A DNA stretch of 64,000 nucleotides from Rhabditoides inermis (taxonomy: Eukaryota; Nematoda; Chromadorea; Rhabditida; Rhabditidae): assembly GCA_963966185.1 (NCBI GenBank), contig CAWZYM010000309.1, positions 1-64,000 of the forward strand, in the 5' to 3' direction. The position numbers and the translations under genes are program-made. Shown here in pieces: positions 34,310 to 46,800 of this stretch (positions within the stretch are counted from its first letter, which is position 1; every line of letters begins with the position of its first letter). The notes under the pieces are model-generated. The model saw only the letters and a list, made by a program, of their open reading frames with translations. It did no database searches and had not been told where the DNA came from.

Positions 34310-36357
34310 ATGGGCGAAGGAACTCCGGAACAGGTCCCCGAACATCCAGACCTTCCCAACCTACTCACGTATGTCGCAATATTTGTGGATATGGTACTAT
34401 TTATTTCGAGTAATTTGGTAAAATGAATATTTTTTCAGTTTTCCCTTTTCTTTGATACTGGTGATTGTAAAGTGAACTTTCAACCGATATGGCTCGGCTA
34501 TGTTATTGCTGTCTTTGTCATTATTTCTATCATATTCAGCACATATGTAATTGTATTAATGATCAAGTAAGTATGCACTTCATGTCATTATGGCACAGTC
34601 TCTCAATTACTCAATCACAAATTCTCATAAAAAAATTTCAGAAATTTGAAAATCCGACAGAATCCGTTTTACAAATGCGCGGTGATACTGTACTTTGTGG
34701 AAATGACTGTATTGATCTCTTCAATAAGAGGTTTGCTCATGAATTTCACGTAAAGTTATGTGTAAATATTGTTGTTATGTGTTACTTATGAATGTCTACT
34801 TATGCGTAGTGGATATACAACATTGATATGTGATGTGATTGATACGATTATCGCTGTCATCAATTACGTACGTAATGAGTAATAGCGCTTTATTTTATTG
34901 TATTACCTACGCAACTAAAGAGAACAGATATCACATGACCAATGTGATTTATCGTAAAGATATGGATTACACATGTCATTATTATCTGATTACAATATTT
35001 AGAGTCAGTGATAGTCTCGTGCGTCCTGGGAGCAAGCCCATCGAGACAACTGGCCTGGAATGTTAATAAAAATAATGTTTTTTAGTATAATAAATATTTA
35101 CATATCAGGCCATTGGTACGATAGCAATGGACGGGATTATGACAATCAATCTCACACTGGCGCTCGTGCGATGCTGTACCATATGGAGTATTGGGGTGAG
35201 CATGTGCTGCATTTTCGTTTATTCGATCAAAATACATAACACATTACATTACACTACATGAAGAGGAATTAGAAGAATGCTATCAAGTAGAAATATCATT
35301 TCAGTCACCGAATCTCATCGTCAACATCGGTCTCGTTCTGTCCGCTATTTGGACGACTAGTATGGTGCTGTTCACACATTTCGGAATGGTTCGTTCAACA
35401 TTTGAACATTGTGTTTATTACATTTGAGATCACAATCATCTGGTACGAGGGTGTTGCATACATGTATGCGTATCAATGGCCCTTCGCCCAGCTGCGATCG
35501 CCCTCTCTATTCTTCTGCATATTCGCATCATTCGCACTTTACATGCTCACTCTCGTCAAAATAGGACAGGTGAGTTCCATTGCTCTTTTACGAATACCGT
35601 AACCCCTGCAGATGCGTATAAGAGCGCGAGATGTGCGCAAGTGTAAGCAGGAACTCCACCTATTCGCCCAGTCGTTTCTATTGTTCATCAGTCAATTGGC
35701 CTTCTTTTATGCAACGTTTTGGTGAGAATTTGTTTTCTTTGTTATAGTTCATATCACGAACAAACGACAAATCATTGTCAATAATGGAATTTTTTTTAAT
35801 TTTTAAATTTGTCACATCGAAAAAGTCTGCGTTTGGACGAGTTTCAAAAATGTTTCAAAGACTTGCGTGTGCAGTTTAGAAAAAACCGTTGCTTTGTATT
35901 TTACTTTGTATTATTGTATTTCCACTATTGTCAGGTTCGGCTCTATGTTGGGAATCGGGAGCGACGAGTTCAATGCAAATGTGCGATACACGGTTCGACC
36001 GCTGGCGGTATCACTCTCGCCGGTGAACATTGCACTCTTGTATCCTAAATGAGTTTATCGCACACACTGTTTGGAACTGTATGCTGTTATTAAAAGTTAG
36101 CCAAATAAAGGAAAATTCCTGTCAGCAAAACGTCACAAATTAGTAATTAGTGATCATTTGTGAATTGTGTTTTGTGATCAAGAAAGTGCGCTCAATCCAC
36201 GCATTTATACTTTCGGACAACTAGTACATACTTCAATCGCATACAATTGTCTATTTCAAGTGCGTACAAGAATGCTTGTTTTCAGTGGCTCTACATCATG
36301 TTCTCATCGGAAATCCGAATGCTCGTACTTCGAAAAACGTTCAAGGTACTGAAATGA
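34310..36357 (+). CDS. Serpentine 7TM chemoreceptor-like protein 2
   Basis: Paralogue of the receptor at 28883-30841 with the same ten-block exon order. Exon 1 is 34310-34393 (MGEGTPEQVPEHPDLPNLL). Later blocks give FSLFFDTGDCKVNFQP, a TM1 (WLGYVIAVFVIISIIFSTY), NLKIRQNPFYKC, then VIVSCVLGASPSRQLAW and MDGIMTINLTLALVR. Next are NIGLVLSAIWTTSMVLF, LFFCIFASFALYMLTLV and FAQSFLLFISQLAFFYATFW, then FNANVRYTVRPLAVSLSPVN and WLYIMFSSEIRMLVLRKTF, ending VLK-stop at 36357. All internal phases fit except the last junction (36035 to about 36285), where the only GT near IALL gives a different phase; a small exon may be missing. Expected in chemosensory neurons. Subfamily not assigned. Confidence 0.75.
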
Positions 36358-36754
36358 GCCACGGTTTGCGGGCTGAACTCCATGATTCCTATCCTGTTCA
36401 CAGCAACTATTCTTTAGGACAGAAAGTGGAAGAAATACGTTGTCATTTACCACCACATGACAAATAAAAGTATAAAAAAGTAACATGAAGTTCAATATCA
36501 ATGTGTTTTAGAAGACCGTTGGAAACTCGCATGCGGCTCCGGCTTCTCGGGTGACACAGGTCATTCAGCGGACAGGCACTCCGAAAGGAGTCACACATCC
36601 ACCCGCCATCAACAGGGTGGCCTGACACATCAAGTGTCCATTAGGAGAGATACCCTAAGGGGTCCCCATTCGAAAACCGTTTTCAAATCCACATGACCGG
36701 CCATACGTTTCGAGATATAGACTACCAGCAGGGTCGCCTGAGTATTTTGTTTGT

Positions 36755-36801
<47 letters not shown>

Positions 36802-38086
36802 AACGGTATAAACTGATTGCGTACTTTCGACCTTCCACTAAAAAAACAGTTTTACGTCTTGCATTTGTGATAGTGTCTATAATGGTCTTCTGAACACGCA
36901 AAACGCAGAAACGGAATTATAGGCCATTCCCCCCTTTCATCGTACGGCAATATCGCTGGCTCGTCAGACAGACGAGACTTTTATGCAAATTTGCCCCGAT
37001 TGTATGTTTTTGTGCTCAAACATGGTAAAAATGACGGAAATCGAAAAATCGAGCACTAGAGATCTCTGAGCATTCTATCTGGGCATCTTCTCCAGAAAAC
37101 TGGGCGCTGTGCGATAAGTTTGAAGAGAGTAATTAAGTTTCGGAGCTTTCCCATTGGAAATCGAGTCAAAATCAAGGTTTTTGGACTCTAATTAGAAAAC
37201 GGACGCGAAAATCAAAAATCGAACACTAGAGATCGATGAGAACTACTGATACCCATCACATATCAAAATTTTGTGAAGATTGCTTAATTCTGAAAGGAGT
37301 AATTAACTTTAGAAGATGGAGAACTCTGCTTCATTAGACTTGCAAATAACCCTCATTTCCCTAACCTAAAAGGGTCTCTCGCCAAGCGCGCGAATTGCGC
37401 GGTCGAATGGTCTCGCGCGGGCTGGTAACGGGCAATTGATGCCTCAAATGCTGTATGGTAAACATTCGGCGAAATGACTTCATTTTCCATTTTTAAACTA
37501 AAATATTCGCCAATTCACCTGCAGTCAGAAAACGTTTTTGTAGCCACCAACTGTAGTAAATGAATTGACGCCGATGGATAAATATAGTTTTCCTGCATAT
37601 AACTTTCATGTAACGTATGTTGTCTGCAAGAAAGATAGCTAGTTATTGCGATCGAATGGAAACAACATGTTTACATGTGCAGTAGTAAATTGATGAACTT
37701 CTGTATTTTTCGATAAAAACAACTCATCAAGCTGAAAATACGTAATTTGGACGTGATGATACACTCCGGTCTGGCACAAATCGATGGAACCACGAAACAA
37801 AGTACACAGTAACATGAAGACTACTGTAAACCAAAATATGTATATGTGTAACACTTCTTCTATTTCTGTAACTTGTAACAATTGTAACACTCTGTTGTTG
37901 TTGTTTTTTTTACCTCACCATACTCTATTATCAGTAAAATGTTTATCACAATTCTCTCTGGCAACTCTACAATGTATGTACACAACAACACAAGAGGTAG
38001 GGTGGGATCAATATATTGGAGGACTAGATCTGATTGAAGCGTAATCTCTCTGCGGCTCTAATCGATCGATAACATCGATTTATCGA
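36358..38086. other. Intergenic repeat region
   Basis: Holds a GTT/TTG trinucleotide tract at about 36750-36800, preceded by GC-rich unique sequence. At 37030-37060 and 37200-37235 two copies of AAAATCGARCACTAGAGATC occur in a repeat-like AT-rich background. TTATAGGCCATTCCCCCC near 36915 resembles GATTATAGGGTATTCCCC near 10748. No gene supported. Confidence 0.45.
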
Positions 38087-38537
38087 TCAGTTGGTTAGTG
38101 TGAGGACGTCTCTGTACGTTCTCTCGAAGACAGCCTTGTGTATACATTCCACGAACCCGTAGTCAAACTGCGGATCTGCCCGAACGAACAGCCGCTTGCT
38201 GCGCCTGAACAATCAATCGATAATCAATTGATAATCAATCAATCGATAGCCACTCACATCGCGTAGTTGTAGTTTTCCATGCCCAGAATGCAGTTCCCGT
38301 CTCTGAAGTATGTTGGTCTCATAGATGTAATGTTGGAATGATAAAAATGAGTGATATCGTCAAATCATAATTAGAAGAAACATTGAAACGTATGAGAAAG
38401 GAGTAGACAAGGAAAGAAAGAAAGCCGCTGATGCTTACCTGTCATGGGATTCAGACGCGCAGTGGACGGGCACAGTGTTGGACATCTGAGGAGGGGCGGA
38501 GAAGAGAGAGGGAGAGCGGGTCTGCAACACACGGGGC

Positions 38538-38589
<52 letters not shown>

Positions 38590-40260
38590 TCACTGCACTG
38601 TAGTGTCCTTACTGCCCAAGGTATACTTTAATTTGGTTACCATCTAGTATGTGTAGGTTAGGAAGAGACACATTACATTGGTGTTAAAATACAATAATCA
38701 TTTTTAAAGATTGGTGAAACGTATATTTTTCATGTATGCAGTTTTTTCACTTTTTCGCGTTCACACACTGCATCTATGCTTGAAATCTTAACAAAAAGTA
38801 TTTAACAAATCAATAACTCTCACCAGCTGATCCATGACGTATTGATAGTAAGTGGGCTGGAATGCCCTCGACAGAATGAGTGGATCCCGCCTGCCATTCA
38901 ACCAACTAGCAGTCGCGTTGAGGATGGCTGAAGAAATGAATGTTTGTAGGTGACTACTGTATGTTCACTCGTTTACTGGTCTACTCCACCCACCCTGTTC
39001 CTCTTCCGTCGAGTTTCCCGCGTTGTCTCCCGATTCGACCAGCAGTCGCACCTGTGAGTGACACGCACGTCAGACGTTTCAGTTTATCCATATCCCATCA
39101 AGAAGAACTCGGAACTCCATAGAAAAGTAGCACGCAATTTACCTGTTCCTCGTTTATAGTGTCCTTTCCTATCAGCGATGAGTCACCTGGAAACGATCGA
39201 TATTCAATCGATAAGTCAACAGCCACTTACCCAGCCGCATCACATGCGTTGTCAACGTCTGCATCGATTGGACCGGAATTTCATTCTCCTAAAATCAATA
39301 ATCAATCAATATCCATATATGTATATACGTCATACCTGATTGATAACGGCATGCTCCCATTCATAAGCGGTCAACTGGTCGAAACAGGCCTTGTGAGCGG
39401 CGAACTCTCCTGAAAGGGTGAAGTAAACAAGTAAACAAACAAGCAAACAAACCTACCCATGGGATCCCTGCTGTCGTATCGTCCGGGCGGTACGATGAGA
39501 TGGAAAACGCACGCGCCGAGAGAACGGATCTGGAATTGGTTATGTGTTTAGGTCAGAATCAGTCAATCGTGGCTTTGCTGCGAACGACACGCTATTTGTT
39601 ATAATTTTTTTCCAAAACGCACTTACGGGTTAATTTGATTACATATGTCGAGATATTTTTCTAGTATTTTTATGGTCTTTTATGAAGTTCAGATTGTGTG
39701 CAACTTTTTTATACAACTATACATGTTGCGTGATGCGTATTCAAAAATGCATGTTCGCATGGCATTTTCTAGTGTTGAGTGTTGAGTGCCTTTCTCAAGC
39801 CGTGGACACAAAGAGGCTTCTCTCTCCCCCTCTCTCTCTCTCTCTCTCTCTTTCTCTCTTTCGTAGTGTAAACATCCCTTCTTCTCTCCCTATCACGAGT
39901 CGCCATCTCCTCCTCTCAAAGGGCACATGTGGTGTGAGATCGAATGATCGAATGTTGCGCATTTGGTCACACAACCTGCAGTCGAGTTCGAATTATGTTC
40001 ATGTTTCCGGTTTCGCGCATTTCACTTCCCACGTTTGCGGCGAGGAAACTGACTGTTGTTGTTGGAAAGAATGTTGTGGGAATATTGCGACATACACATT
40101 GCAATATCGTATATAGCTTCGGATTTCGTCAATCGCATCTATTTTGAGTCAATCTGTATTTGTTTGAAGGGTTCATCAAATGCAAAGGGAAATTACATTA
40201 ATACAATGTATAAGTGATTATGATAAGAGGGCAGAGAGAGAGAGAATATGATAAGAGGGC

Positions 40261-40304
<44 letters not shown>

Positions 40305-42440
40305 CCACCGTAACTCCTCGACCACTCACCCCAGTGGGCGTGGTCTGTGCCCACCGCGCGGATAAAAGCCGCGCTCGCGCGTCGTAGCCTCATTCTTACT
40401 GTTTTATGTCGTTTAGCTTCATTCAACTTTCTTGTATTTTAATCTCGCCCCTTCCAGCCCGTCTCTCTCTCTTGTGGTCGTTTCTCCAGGGAGAGGGTCT
40501 CGCTCATGCGGCTGGGCGGACCAACGGGCGCGCGTAACGTGAGTACGACTTGGTCTCAACGCCATATTATTTTGTGGTGCTATAGATTGTATATTGAATT
40601 ACAATTTCATACTCTGGCAGTGTATTTATTGCTGAAGGAGAATTGTAAAACATAATATTATCCGCTTGAAACGTACAATAGTTGCAGATCTGCCCCGTTC
40701 TCCCATGGGTTCACTGCTCGGGGTGTGTCGCAGGCGAGAGCCTACGCCCCGCCGTAACGACCAAGCAACACCAGGTTGGGGAGAGAGGGGGGGAGGGAGA
40801 GAGAGGGAGAGAGATGGAGAGAGAGGGAGGGAGAGGGGAGAGAAAGGAGGGGAGAGGGAGAGAGGGGAGAGATAGGAAGAGAGAGAAGAAGAGGGATAGG
40901 AAGGATAAGTGGGAGAGAAAAGAAAAGGAGGCGAGAAGGGAGAAAGGGTGTGAGAGAGAGGGGGAGAGACAGGGATAAGATGGAGGGAGAGGGAGAAAAT
41001 TATGGAGAGAGTAAGAGAAAAAGAGAGATGGAGAGAAAGGGAGAGGAGAGAGAGAGAGAGAGAGAGAGAGCGGAAGAGACAGCGGGACAAAAAGGGACGT
41101 TGCCCATTACAGGTCCGTGAGCCTCCCCCGTGCGTAGCACGCAATTCTGACAACCCAATCTACCCTGTAACCCAATCTACCCATCCACTCGTCGTAGTCG
41201 ACTGCATGTGACACCCACGGGCGCAGCTCGTAATTTGAACAAGTGAGTCGAGCACATTCAAAGAAACAGCAACATGATCGTTGTTGCTAATAGTGTTTTT
41301 GTATGTGTATTAATGAAGAACTGTTACATTTTGTGAGACAGCGTACCAACCTACTCCTAACCCCTTTCAGCCCATCTCTCGTCGTCTGTCTCTCCTTCTT
41401 CTCTCGTCTCTCTCTCATTCAGGATACGCCCGAATACTAGCAGCATAAACGGAGGGTGGGTAATTAATCAATAGTTGCAAGTTGCTAATGTATCTATGGT
41501 CTATGTTGTATCCGCACTATTTCTGTTCTTCAGGAGGTCCGTTTTATTCCTCGACCTCTTTGCTCTCGTTTGGCGTCTGGCGCGGAACGCGAAAAGTTCG
41601 GGGTACGCTAGTATTCATTCAATATTCAAATGTAGTGGAATTTGATTGTGTTCCTTTCAGAAGGTCCGCTTCATGACTCGACCTAAACCATTTCTTGAAA
41701 TGAGGAAGCCGAGAGGAGTGGGAAACTGAGGTGAGTGGTGAGTCCAAAATGTTCCGGTTTATCGTTTATCACTGATCCACGCTTTGACTCAGATCGTGTG
41801 AGGAGTCGTTGTATGTCGAGTCGACTGTCGACTCAAGACAGAGGAAGTCTGGTGGAGGTATGTAGCTTGATTTTCTGTAACATAGGAGACGCGTTGCGTG
41901 TGCGTCGCGTGCGTTTAAATTCACGCAAATCATAATCAGTGAACGCGCGCCGGGCCGTGGTATGAACAGTGGCAGTATGTTGTATGATGTACGTCCACCA
42001 ATCTTACTTCTCAATTATGATTCCATCAACTGAACGTATTGATAAACATACTTATCACGGGCTATAAAATCTTACTGAAACGTATTAACTTATACCCACA
42101 ATAGACAATATTTCAGACTCTTCCTCTCTCTCACACTCTGGCAGTTCCACACAAGGCGGGCGGGTGCGAGAGCAAGGTCAGAGCAAGGTGAGATCGGCGT
42201 CCTGTTCAGTCTTTAGACTACAGTATTCATTATTTCCTTATAGGAGGCGTCGAACGCGTTGTAAGCGGCATAACGGCGCGCCGACAAACGGTGATACGAG
42301 TGAGTGGGAGAGAGAGAGGGGGGGAGAGAGAGAGAGTGAGAGAGAGAGAGGGTGAAGGGAGAGAGGAGGGGGAGAGAGAGGGAGAGAGGAGGGAGAGAGA
42401 GAACATAGAGAGAGGGGGGAGAGAGAGAGGGAGAGAGGAA

Positions 42441-42482
<42 letters not shown>

Positions 42483-43746
42483 GGGGGGGGGGAGATTGAG
42501 GGAGAGGGAGAGGGAGAGAGAGAGAGAGAGAGGGAAGATACGCGTGGAGAAAGGGAAGAAGAGAGAAGGAGAGAAGGTGAGAGAGAGAGAGAGAGATAGA
42601 GAAGGAGAGAGACTGTTCCAGTCCCCTCCCCTCCCATCCACCCTTCTATCATCGGGCACTGTCGTGGGAGCCGCGAGACTCCCCGTGTCGGGTCCAAACC
42701 ACTACAGGTCAGTTGGAGTTGGGGTACTTTCCTTTTCTGGAATAGCCATGCCATCCTGATAGATGATAGGTGAAGAGGTGAAGTCGATAGGTGATTCAAC
42801 ATTTTAAATGTAGAATCCAAGCTGTTGCTAGTTGAGAGCAAAGAGACAGGAGTTTTTATTCAGTAGAGTAAATGAGTGAATGTGATTATAATTGTTGTAG
42901 GACTAGTGTCCATTCTCCCGCACTCGCTGCTGTCACAAGCACGACTGCACCCCACTCGCTTATTGCGACTCTACAACTACAAGGTAGAACATTGTTGTTA
43001 AAAATTCAACCCTGGAACTTTTGATATGTGTTTTTTCATCAGTTCACTTCAGATCACCTTCCACCCACCTCGCTTATTGCGACTACTCTCTACTCTGGAC
43101 AACCCACCACCTAGTCCATCCCACTCGCTTATTGCGACTCAACAAGGTAACGTGTTGTTGTTGTTGTTTCAATTTCAATTATTTATCATTGCGTATTCAG
43201 AAAACATATGGGGACAAAAATGTGTGGCTGTAATAAGTGGTGCAACGTATTTGTGATTAAGATCAAATCAAAGAATGGTAAAACAGATACAAATGCGTAT
43301 GGGACAATACAACAGACATATGTATATGAAATGAATGTACTCTGTTACATATACTGGGGAGACCGTACCCGTATCGATCAGGAAGCGCGGATGCGAGATG
43401 GTTCAATCATGCATTTTCTAACCTCCTCTTTGAAAGAACCGGTGTCTCTGATAGCTATAATGTTAGATGGTAGGGAATTCCATATTCGAAACTTGCGGTG
43501 AATGAATGTCTGTGTTCTAACGGACGGATCAAAAGAGGGTACGGTTGTTGTTGTTGTTGTTGTTGTTTATATGACGTTTTGCTTCGTCAAACTACAATAG
43601 CCATATAATGACGTACTTTTGGTCTTTCTTCATCAGTTCCTTTCAGAACATCTTCCACCCACCTCGCTTATTGCGACTACTCTCTACTCTGGACAACCCA
43701 CCACCTAGTCCATCCCACTCGCTTATTGCGACTCAACAAGGTAACG

Positions 43747-43819
<73 letters not shown>

Positions 43820-46800
43820 ATGACGTTTTGCTTCGTCAAACTACAATAGCCATATAATGACGTACTTTTGGTCTTTCTTCATCAGTTCCTTTCAGAACAT
43901 CTTCCACCCACCTCGCTTTTTGCGACTACTCTCTACTCTGGACAACCCACCACCTAGTCCATCCCACTCGCTTATTGCGACTTCCAACAAGACTACAAGG
44001 TCAGTCATGGGTATTTCTTTCCAGAATGTGTACTTGTACTTCAGTGTATTCTCGCTTTTTGCGACTTCGACCACCACACCCGGACTGCCATCTCCGGCCA
44101 CACACAATCAAGAACTCAACGCTCGTGCTACATACGTGAGTTTAAACTCATACTACTTGTTTGATTTATTCATTAGAACATATTGACTCTTGACCTTTTC
44201 AGTATGATGTTCTCCATTCAATAAAAACCACTAGAAAACCAACAAAAAACGGGGCTGGCGTGCCCGCGAACCAGGAAGGTTAGTTTTTTTGTTGATAGTT
44301 TGGATTTTATTTGATAAGTTCGTTGTAAAATATAAACCTAATGTTTTAGAAGCTCGACACTCGTCGAGAGAGCCGGCGCAACGGCCGGATCACCCTCAAG
44401 TCGCACAAGGTATACGGTAGTCTGGATGGCTACAGTAACCCGTCTTTGCAGACGAGCACTGCGCATACGCAGAGCGTCCAACGACGACGCGCGGGACACG
44501 CCCACCCAACAGACAATCGATGCATGCTTGTGAGTTTCTGGACAACAACATCTAATCATGACTCCGGGTTAGTGGTGATTGGTAGTGGCTCACTCAGATG
44601 ACCGATTCAACTGCCAATCAATAACACGTTCTGCACTTCACTCCAGTTCAACTAGTACTAGTGTTTCATTTCAGCGAGCGGCCGACACGCCACTCCTCTC
44701 CCCACTCTGTGACCGCGCGTCGCCTGCGTATACCCCGAGAGAACGTCCCCAACCCGCACTCCAAGAAGAGCGACCAACCCAGCCGCCGCACACACTCTCG
44801 ATCGCCAAGATGACTGGTGAGTACCAAGACTTTTGGTTCCTTGGTTCTCATACTGGTTCGGCTACTTGCAGGTCCGTCTCATGCCTTGACCAGTCGATGG
44901 CGCGAGAGCCGTGCTGACAGCTGACAGTTGAATTCCTTCTCTGATCGGAGCGAGGGAGGGTCTCTCCTCTGCCACTCGCGTGTCCCCCGCTCACCCCGAT
45001 CTCCCTCATCCAACACCTCTGTCCAATGCGAATCGGATAAAGATCTTCCGGCAAAGTCGTTTTCTTCTACATACGTTTCATTCGATCATTATGTTCAAAC
45101 AATGTCGTATTATGCAATGCGCCATCCATATTCCTGTTTTGAAAATTCAACATTATTGTATCCTAATCAGAGTAGGCTTTTCACCTTTGCATAGAGCATA
45201 GTCATAGTGAGAAAACTGATTGACGGACTGCGTACCTTGAGTTCGAACTGCGGCGTGGCAGCGGCGTCGATGGCGAAGCAGTAGAAGTGGAGGGGGGAGA
45301 ACATCATAGTCAGCACCTCCTCCAGGAAGTCGTAGTTCTACAAGGCATTGGCATACTTGGAAACTTGGTAACATGAAAAGTTACAGCAACAGTTCACGGA
45401 GTTATTGTATAAAATGATGTATGAGGCACTTGAAGTTGCAAATCCAGAAAAAAGTCTCACCTGGCTGACGACGCGGACAAAGTACATGTGGTGGTGGACC
45501 TCCAGCGAGTCGGGCACTTCGATAGGGAAGTAGTGCTTCTTCTTGATCGCCCAGCATCTGAACACCTCCCTCTCTCTCTCCCTCCCTCTCTCTCTTCTCT
45601 CTCCCTCCCTTCCTCTCTCTCTCCTCTCTCACTCTCTCCCCTCCCTCTCTCCCTCCCTCCCTCTATCTCTCTCCCTCCCTCTCTCCCCTCTCTCCCTCCC
45701 TCTCCCTCCCCCCTCCCTCTCTCTTCCTCCCTCTCTCTCCTCTCTCTGACTCTCTCCCCTCCCTCCCTCCCTCCCTCTATCTCTCTCCCTCCCTTTCTCC
45801 TCTCTCTCCCTCCCTCTCCTTCTCTCTCTCCCTCTCTCTCCCTCCCTTCCTCTATATCTCTCCCTCCCTCTCTCCTCTCTCTCTCCCTCCCTTCCTCCCT
45901 CCCTCTATCTCTCCCTCCTTCCCTCCCTCCCTCCCCCTCCCCTTACCTTTGTGGCGGCGACTCATCATCGAACAGTTGTGATCGATTTTCCAAGTAGCTC
46001 GCGAGACTAGGCTGTAAACGGAACTTGTTTCAATTTAAAAAATCCTAATATGAAATCCAATCACTTTCTCCGTCCGGAAGTAGTCGCACTCCAGGCCTCC
46101 TCTAGGTGCTCGCGGAATAAACAAGTGCAGACTGCAAACGAGTAAACAAGTTAGTAAATAGTGACGTCATACTTATTACATGGTAACATCATTTGTTTCC
46201 CACATCTCACTTGTCATTGATACTACAAATCACAACTCTCGCCCAACTCTCACTGTTGCTGTTGCAGAAAGATTTCACCCAATGGGTCCAGTGGTCAACA
46301 AAGTATGCACCTTCAAGGACCGAACTCCCTGAACAACTCTCTCCTTTGCTATAAATAACATAGTACATACATAGATCGTAGAAAGAAAATGTTACCTAAT
46401 TAATTGAATCGTAACGTAGCTCAACTACATTTTGTTAGAGCTCTCGATCTGCAACATAGCAGTGATGTACAATCAACTTGGGTGATCGATTAGAGATTAG
46501 AGATCACATGACCGATCAGTGTCAATCAGTGAACGCAGCACACAAACGAACACAAAACCAAACTTCCTAACAGCCAACGGCCAACCACATGGAATGATTG
46601 GAGGAAATTTCCCGTTACCCTTTTTTCACTGACTGATTTCTGAGATTTCCATGTTCTCAATCTGGATGTGGTTTGCTATATTTGGTTTCTCACAATGCGT
46701 GAACAATGAGGGTGAGAAAGTGAGGGAGTTGTCTATCTTGGAAAAAGAGAGTCATGAATCAACTCTAAATCTAAACATAGAACGGAAGCACATACTGAGA

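Larger units (their letters stand above)
40395..44813 (+). other. Nested multi-exon transcription unit, coding status unresolved
   Basis: Inside the large GT14 intron, about 18 blocks with clean TTTCAG and GTRAGT borders lie on the plus strand (for example 40487-40544, 41111-41240, 42622-42707, 42901-42983, 43043-43146, 44045-44135, 44203-44278, 44350-44409, 44452-44529). Blocks from 42622 to 44529 can be joined in one frame: SPPLPSTLLSSG, then HSLIATLQLQ and TSTTTPGLPSPATHNQELNA. A basic Ser/Pro/Thr-rich tail follows (KTTRKPTKNGAGVPANQE, SSREPAQRPDHPQVAQ). The final acceptor near 44674 gives conflicting phases. Exons at 41111-41240 and 41661-41732 have stops in all frames. It may be a fast-evolving disordered protein with untranslated leader exons, or a spliced non-coding RNA. 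Confidence 0.45.

Noticed and set aside
40703..41211. A small complete protein from three phase-0 exons (MRLGGPTGARN, ICPVLPWVHCSGC..., ...VVVDCM-stop)
   Set aside because: The frame joins cleanly, but the third block continues past the stop to a good GTGAGT donor, so the stop would precede many further exons. Composition gives no sign of a conserved protein.
45543..45997. Long open frames of alternating Leu-Ser, Arg-Glu or Pro-Ser over CT/GA tracts here and in many other places
   Set aside because: A CT or GA dinucleotide tract is open in most frames by composition alone. They lack splice-consistent flanks and are intronic in every gene I could model.
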